Source: Elymus sibiricus (taxonomy: Eukaryota > Streptophyta > Magnoliopsida > Poales > Poaceae). From it: a stretch of DNA of 64,000 nucleotides. Within the stretch, counting starts at the first letter, position 1. Each line of letters opens with the position of its first letter. Location of the stretch: contig CM077666.1 of NCBI GenBank assembly GCA_039707655.1, forward strand, positions 298,494,166 through 298,558,165. The letters are read 5' to 3'. The position numbers were made by a program, and so were the translations under genes. This document shows positions 58,338 to 64,000 of this stretch, in pieces. The notes beneath the pieces were generated by a model. It did not search any database and had not been told where the DNA came from. It worked only from the letters and a program-made list of their open reading frames with translations.

Positions 58338-59887
58338 TGATACGTCTCCAACGTATCTATAATTTTTTATTGTTCCCTCTATTATAGTATCAACCTTGGA
58401 TGTTTTTATATGCAATTATATATCATTTTTTAGGACTAACCTATTAACCTAGTGCCCAGTGCCAGTTGCTATTTTCTGCTTGTTTTTGGCTTTTCAGAGA
58501 AACAGTACCAAATGAAGTCCAAATGCCACGAAACTTTTTGGATATTTTTTTCTGGACAAAAGAACCCTTGGAAGCTTTGGAAGGAGGCCAGAAGCCTCAC
58601 GAGGACTCCACAAGGCACTAGGGCGCGCCCCGGGGGGTGGCGCCGTGCTGCCTTGTGGGGCCCACGTGACTCCGTTTGACCTAATTCCACTTCTATAAAT
58701 TCACAAATATTGGGAAACCCCTAGCGAGCCAGAAGAAATAACATTTCCGACGCCGCAAGCCTTTGTTCTTCTGCGATCCCATCTGGAGGCCTTTTCCGGT
58801 ACTCTGTCGGAGGGGGAATCGATCACGGAGGGCTTCTACATCAACCTTGCTGCCCTTCCGATGATGTGTGAGAAGTTTACCACAGACCTACGGGTCCATA
58901 GCTAGTAGCTAGATGGCTTCTTCTCTCTCTTTGATCTTCAATACAATGTTCTCCTTGATGTTCTTGGAGTTCTATCCGATGTAATCTTCTTTTGCGGTGT
59001 GTTTGTTGGGATCCGATGAATTGTGAGTTTATGATCAGATTATTCATGAGAAATATTTGAGTCTTCTCTGAACTCTTTTATGCATGATTGTTATATCTTT
59101 GTATTTCTCTCCGATCTATCGGTTTAGTTTGGCCTACTAGATTGATTTATCTTGCAATGGGAGAGGTGCTTTGTGATGGGTTCAATATTGCGGTGCTCAA
59201 TCCCAGTGACAGAAGGGGACATGACACGTACTTGTATTGTTGCCATTAAGGATAAAAAGATGGGGTTTATTCATATTGCTTGAATTTGCTTCTCTACATC
59301 ATGTCATCTTGCTTAAGGCGTTACTCTGTTTCATACTTAATACCCTAGATGCATGCTGGATAGCGGTCGATGGGTGGAGTAATAGTAGTAGATGCAAGCA
59401 GGAGTCAGTCTACTTGTCTCGGACATGATGCCTATATACATGATCGTTGCCATGAATCCGTCATAGTTATTTGCTATTCTGTCAATTGCCCAACAGTAAT
59501 TTGTTTACCCACCATATGTTTCTGCGCTCGAGAGAGAGAAGCCTCTAGTGAAAACTATGGCCCCCGGGTCTATCTTTATCATATTCAAAACCCAAAAATA
59601 CCTTGCTGCAATTTATTTACTTTTATTTTTATTAGTATTTTAGTTTAGCTAATTACCTCTATAAGATTTAATCCTTGCAAGTAACCGCTAAGGGGATTGA
59701 CAACCCTCTTATTTGCGTTGGGTGCAATTGTTTGCCCTTGTGTGTGCAGATGCGTTTTAACAGAATTTTGCTTGGTTCTCCTACTGGATTGATAACCTTG
59801 GTTCTTAATTGAGGGAAATACTTATCTCTACTGTACTGCATCATCCTCTCCTCTTCGGAGAAATACCAACGTAGACTACAAGTAGCA
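58338..59887 (+). repeat. 5' LTR, 1550 bp
   Basis: TGATACGTCTCC to CTACAAGTAGCA, closely related to the LTRs at 44270 and 49250. A TATAAATT word lies at about 58693. Confidence 0.9.
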
Positions 59888-59898
59888 GGAAGAATTTC

Positions 59899-59916
59899 TG
59901 GCGCCATTGCCGGGGA
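59899..59916 (+). promoter_or_regulatory. Primer binding site, tRNA-Asp type
   Basis: tggcgccattgccgggga, 11 bp after the LTR, one base from the exact tRNA-Asp complement and identical to the site at 12304. Confidence 0.9.
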
Positions 59917-60124
59917 GACATCATCAAAATTACCAAGTACCTTCGCACAAATTATCATTCACTTGCATTTACTTTATTTACCTTTTATTTGAATTTGCCT
60001 CTCATTTTCATCTCCCCCATTTCTAATTTTTTTACAAAAATATTTGGTTTGCTTGCTTGCTTGCTTTTATTGCCTTCATGTCAAACACACAAGAACAGAA
60101 GGTAAAACAAAAATTTAAGACACT

Positions 60125-61501
60125 ATGGATCACCTTAAAGTTTTCTACTTGGATCATCTTCGATCCATTTGTGCTCGTGCTGAAACCCCAACTAGTTTAG
60201 TTGAGGGAAAATCTTTAGATGAGCATGCTCATTTTGTATGTCACCATTTGTCTCAAAAAGGGAGACTCTTATGGAATCAAATAAATTGTTTGCTATGCTA
60301 TGCTTGGAATCTATGTGAAATTTATGATTTTACTTGTTTCTCTAAGAACCCTAAAAAACACCTTCCCTATCTATGTGAGTTTAATGATAATGAAATCTTA
60401 TCTTCTTATGCCAAGGGTGTTTATAGTTACTATCATATCGAACAAATTGAAGAATTTGTTGCTTTTAAGGGTGCTTATGAAGTTGCTTCTTTGATTGAAA
60501 AGTATGATATTACTCTCTACAAATCTGGAAATTTTGATATACTTAAATATTGCTATGAAAACTATGCTCCTAATGCCTATGTTAGTGAATTCATTGGGAG
60601 AATGTACGCTGCTTTGGAAGAAAATAATGATATGCATGAATCCTTAGATAATTGTGATTCCATTGATTCGATTGAAATATCCCCTCTTGATGAATGTGAT
60701 GCTTGCTATTCTTATGGCCATGATGCCAATATTAATGATGCTTATAGAGATGAACTTGCTATAGTTCCTTATGTTAAAAATGAAATTATTGCTATAGCAC
60801 CCATACTTGATAGCTCCTTGAATGAAAAGCATGATTGCAATGATGTTATTATAAATTCTATTAATTACAATTGTGCTAATAATATGCAAAACTACAAGCT
60901 TGGGGATGATAATTTTGTTATGTCCACTACTTATTGCAATGATCATGATTGGGGTGATAATGCTTCTTATGATCTTGAAAATTTATTTAAGCCTCATGAT
61001 GAATATGTTATTGATAATAATTTTTGCAATACTATTAAAAGTGGGTTTGGAAGAGCATCAACTTTAGGTAAAAATTATCCCACTACTTTGGAGAATTATC
61101 GATCTTATGAAATTTTTGATAAAAGTGAGTTTGGAGAGGTCATAACTTTAGTTGATGTTAATCCCACTATCTTGGAAGATTATAAAACTTTTATGCATGT
61201 GGATCATGAAGATAAAATTGTATACGATAGCTATATTGTTGAATTTGATTATGATCCTACATGTAATTATTATGAGAGGGGAAAATATGGTTGTAGAAAT
61301 TTTCATGTTACTCAGTTACCTCTCATGAAGTTCAAATTATTGATGCTCCATTCTTCCTATTGGCATATGCTAGTTATTGCGTGTCTTGATAATTTGTTTG
61401 CTTATAAAATGCCTATGCATAGGAAGTATGTTAGACTTAAATGTGAGTTTCACATGTTTCATGATGCTCTCTTCGTGTTTAAATTACTATCTTTCATGTG
61501 A
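60125..61501 (+). CDS. Unknown retroelement ORF (CNDHDWGD family), intact, 458 codons
   Basis: An uninterrupted frame from ATG 60125 to TGA 61501, 208 bp after the primer site, where gag is expected. The N-terminal 170 residues (MDHLKVFYLDHLRSICARAE, CHHLSQKGRLLWNQINCLLC, FVAFKGAYEVASLIEKYDIT) are hydrophobic-aromatic and probably folded. The middle is strongly acidic and Asp/Asn-rich (CDSIDSIEISPLDECDACYS, YCNDHDWGDNASYDLENLF). The end has DPTCNYYERGKYGCRNF and hydrophobic stretches (LLMLHSSYWHMLVIACLDNL, HDALFVFKLLSFM). There is no CCHC knuckle, protease, reverse transcriptase or integrase motif. Two partial relatives are in this window, so the ORF is kept across elements. Capsid-like, packaging or host-interaction roles are all conceivable and none is shown. 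Confidence 0.85.
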   Translation: MDHLKVFYLDHLRSICARAETPTSLVEGKSLDEHAHFVCHHLSQKGRLLWNQINCLLCYAWNLCEIYDFTCFSKNPKKHLPYLCEFNDNEILSSYAKGVYSYYHIEQIEEFVAFKGAYEVASLIEKYDITLYKSGNFDILKYCYENYAPNAYVSEFIGRMYAALEENNDMHESLDNCDSIDSIEISPLDECDACYSYGHDANINDAYRDELAIVPYVKNEIIAIAPILDSSLNEKHDCNDVIINSINYNCANNMQNYKLGDDNFVMSTTYCNDHDWGDNASYDLENLFKPHDEYVIDNNFCNTIKSGFGRASTLGKNYPTTLENYRSYEIFDKSEFGEVITLVDVNPTILEDYKTFMHVDHEDKIVYDSYIVEFDYDPTCNYYERGKYGCRNFHVTQLPLMKFKLLMLHSSYWHMLVIACLDNLFAYKMPMHRKYVRLKCEFHMFHDALFVFKLLSFM

Positions 61502-62039
61502 GCATCATTGAAATCTCAAGCCTATCTTAATGGCTATGAAGAAAGAGCTTGTTGGGAGACAACCCAATAAATTTTTATTCTGTTTTTGTGTGTTTGCACA
61601 ATTATAGCCTCTATTATGATTGTGTTTTTATGTTTTAATTAGTGTTTGTGCCAAGTAATGCCTTCGGGATGATGTTGATGATAGTATAATTGATGCTGTT
61701 TGGAAAACAGAAAGTTTTGTGTCCAGTGCTGGAATTTTCGTTCTGTACTGGAGCGTCAGAAAAATCTGAAATTTTTACACAGCATTGGTATATTAATATT
61801 TTACGTTGTTCTAGTTTTTCAGAATTTTTGGAGTTACAGAAGTATGGATTTTAAATAGATCTTTACAGACTGTTCTGTTTTAGACAGATTCTGTTTTTGT
61901 TCCATAGTTTGCTTATTTTGATGAATCTATGGATCGTATCGGGGAGTATGAGTCATGGAGAAGTTGGAGTACAGTATAATTATGCCAATATTAAACATGA
62001 ATCAATTTACTACAGTACCTAAAGTTTAAGATTTGTTTG
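61502..62039 (+). other. 3' noncoding region, left arm of a large inverted repeat
   Basis: Begins with gcatcattgaaatc and cttgttgggagacaaccc (61548). Arm 61547-62039 pairs with 62068-62567. It contains repeated tctgttt words also present at 47240-47280 and 34840-34860. Confidence 0.8.
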
Positions 62040-62567
62040 CTAAACCTCGTGAGATCCGTTAGTATAACAAACAAATATTAAACTTTAGGTTCTTTAGTAA
62101 ATTGATTCATATTTAATATTGGCATAATGCTACTGTACTCCAACTTCTCCATGACTCATACCCCCCGATACGATCCATAGATTCATCAAAACAAGCAAAC
62201 TATGTAACAAAAACAGAATCTGTCTAAAACAGAACAGTCTGTAAAGATCTATTTAAAAGCCATACTTCTGTAACTCCAAAAATTAGGAAAACGTGAAAAA
62301 TTCATATACAAATACTGTGTAAAAATTTCAGTTTTTTCTGACGCTCCAGTACAGAACCAAAATTCTAGCACTGGACGCAAAACTTTCTGTTTTCCAAACA
62401 GCATCAATTATACTATCATCAACATCATCCCGAAGGCATTACTTGGCACAAACACTAATTAAAACATAAAAACACAATCACAACAGAGGCTATAATTGTG
62501 CAAACACACAAAAACATAAGGTAAAAGCAAAAATTTATTTTATTCATTGGGCTGCCTCCCAACAAGC
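61547..62567. repeat. Inverted repeat, arms of about 495 bp, 28-bp spacer
   Basis: Left arm 61547-62039 and right arm 62068-62567 are reverse complements with roughly 10 percent differences. The inner end is atttgtttg / caaacaaat. The spacer (62040-62067), read on the minus strand, continues the natural element sequence (tatactaacggatctcacga, as at 47405), so it belongs to the right-hand copy. Confidence 0.9.
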
Positions 62568-62694
62568 GCTATTGTTTTATGCCCCTAGCTAGGCATAATG
62601 CATAGTTTTAAGTGTTGTCATCCTTCAAGTTAATTCCATAAGTGGCCCTCATAATAGATTCATAAGGTGCTTTAATTCTCTTTCTAGGGAAGTG
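62568..62694 (-). other. Spacer between protease stop and shared 3' block
   Basis: 127 bp. On the minus strand it contains ttatgcctagctaggggc just before the shared gcttgttgggaggcagccc word. This is where pol would have to be in an autonomous relative, and nothing of it remains. Confidence 0.6.
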
Positions 62695-64000
62695 TTACAT
62701 CCCTTTCTTTAATGGAAATTGAAATCTTATATTACCTTCTTTCATATCAATAATAGCACCAATAGTTCGAAGAAAAGGCCTACCAAGTATTATGGGGCAA
62801 GAAGGATTGCATTCAATGTCAAGAACAATAAAGTCCACTGGCACATAATTTCTATTTGCAAGAATAAGAACATCATTTATTCTACCCAATGGCTTTTTAA
62901 TAGTGGAATCCGCAAGATGCAAATTAAGGGAACAAGGATCCATGTTGGTGAGACCTAGCACATCACACAAAGACTTTGGTATAGTGGAAACGCTAGCACC
63001 AAGATCACAAAGAGCATTACATTCATAGTCTTTAATTTTTACTTTAATAGTTGGTTCCCATTCATCTTGTAATTTTCTAGGAATTGATACTTCCAATTCA
63101 AGTTTTTCTTCATGTGCTTTCATCATGGCTTCTACAATGTGTTTAGTGAAAGCCTTATTTTGTTCATATGCATTTGGTGAATTAATCATGGATTGCAACA
63201 AGGAAATACACTCAATTAAAGAACAACTATAATAATTAAAGTCCTTGTAATCCAAAGTAGTGGGTGTATTACTATTTAAAGTTTTGACCACTCCAAACCA
63301 ACTTTTTTCATTTTTTCGATCAAGATTATCACCCTCCAAGCAAATGGGACTCCTTCTATCTAACGTTGACTCTTCACCAGTCCCTTTTTCATAAAGTTTT
63401 ATGTCACTAAATAATGATTCAATAGGATTTACACCAATCATTTTAATATCTTCATCATTACTACGATAGAAACCGGGTGGAATCGCTTTTTCTAGAAATT
63501 CTCGCTTAGCTCTCAACCTAGCTGTCCTTTCTTTACTTTCATTAATGGAGAAATAGATAGCTTTAATAGACTCATTTATATCATAATTGGATGGCAAATT
63601 TTTAGTTTTAAGATTTTCCACATCATGAGCAATTCTATCCATGTTCCTAGCCAATTCATCAACTCTATTCAATTTTCCTTCTATCGTAGCATTAAAATTC
63701 TTTTGCGAACTAATAAATTATTTAATATTACTTTAAAGATCAGAGGGCATCCTATTATTATTATTATTATAAGAATTACTATAAGGATTGACATAATTAT
63801 TAGAGGAATTTCTAGGAAACGGTCTAGCATTGAAATTACCCATATAAGCATTGTTGTTGAAATTATTCCTAGAGGCAAAATTCTCATCAATAGCATCGTT
63901 ATTTTGCTCAATCAAAGTAGACAATGGCACATCATTAGGATCAATATGAAATCCATCTTATCACTCAAAGTATTAATTTCTTCAATAGAATTTACCTTCT
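62695..64000 (-). pseudogene. Athila-like gag-protease, minus strand, partial at the right edge
   Basis: The frame runs from the right edge to TAA 62695-62697, with one probable lost base near 63950 and stops TAA at 63733-63735 and 63721-63723. Upstream is an Asn-rich linker (NNFNNNAYMGNFNARPFPRN, about 63780-63880). A coiled-coil stretch follows (VDELARNMDRIAHDVENLKT). The retropepsin region has YECNALCDLGASVSTIP (active-site D in D-L-G-A), GRINDVLILANR and PIILGRPFLRTIGAI. It is related in architecture to 12371-15118 but clearly diverged. It would process and form particle protein. Confidence 0.85.

Larger units (their letters stand above)
58338..62039 (+). mobile_element. Athila-like non-autonomous LTR element, 3' end lost
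   Basis: 5' LTR, tRNA-Asp primer site, intact unknown ORF and part of the 3' noncoding region. It stops at 62039, where the sequence switches to a related element on the minus strand. It inserted into the fourth 501-bp satellite unit after gttcc (58333-58337). The 3' LTR and second target copy are absent from the window. Confidence 0.85.
62040..64000 (-). mobile_element. Athila-like element on the minus strand, partial
   Basis: Minus-strand gag-protease followed by the shared noncoding block and ending at the tail-to-tail junction near 62040. No pol lies between protease and the shared block. Its 5' LTR is beyond the right edge of the window. Confidence 0.8.

Noticed and set aside
1..64000. 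tRNA or rRNA genes
   Set aside because: The tRNA-Asp-like words at 12304, 33355, 45845 and 59899 are only the 18-base primer sites of LTR elements. No cloverleaf-sized gene was seen.

Overview
This is a nuclear plant window that looks like a Triticeae grass (wheat, Aegilops or barley type). It is A+T-rich and made almost entirely of nested transposable elements: long LTRs of the TGATACGTCTCC type with tRNA-Asp primer sites, CACTA transposons, a hAT element and a Stowaway-type MITE. The few host-gene traces are all damaged or partial. I saw no intact host gene and no bacterial, viral or organellar gene. Element family names cannot be fixed without a repeat database, so lineage names (Athila-like, Tat-like, CACTA, hAT) are used.

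Layout. 1-5.7 kb: the 5' exon of an unrecognised minus-strand gene running off the left edge, a broken WRN/RNase D-type 3'-5' exonuclease copy (480-1244), and a broken coiled-coil gene (3008-4912) with a MITE in its first intron and GC-rich repeats behind it. 6-24.7 kb: a decayed En/Spm-like gene and the 3' arm of a CACTA transposon ending at 24734. The CACTA arm is split by a 13.7 kb Athila-like retrotransposon (9977-23707) with three LTR copies. Its gag-protease region is tandemly duplicated, it carries a 493-bp hAT insertion, a second ORF of the Athila ORF-1 type, and no reverse transcriptase or integrase. 24.7-37.1 kb: LTRs and noncoding interior of a minus-strand LTR element. This is interrupted by a solo LTR (24860-26399) and by a chimeric element (31848-36551). 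37.1-39.4 kb: an inverted CACTA fragment, a truncated minus-strand LTR and an 84-bp repeat array.

39.4-54.6 kb: a complete Tat-like gypsy element (471-bp LTRs) with broken gag and protease, no pol, and a spliced antisense ORF. A 6.5 kb Athila-like element (44270-50813, perfect TGGTG target duplication) has inserted into that antisense ORF. 54.7-56.3 kb: an F-box/LRR pseudogene whose 3' flank received the gypsy element. 56.7-58.3 kb: a tandem array of about 501-bp units, cut by another Athila-like element (58338-62039). That element carries the only intact long ORF here (458 codons, unknown function). It is fused tail-to-tail to a minus-strand element with a gag-protease ORF (62068-64000), giving a large inverted repeat.

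How the parts relate: none of the retroelements contains a recognisable reverse transcriptase or integrase, so all would depend on enzymes from elsewhere. Three elements carry the same unknown ORF in the gag position. Reading frames and target duplications give the relative order of several insertions.
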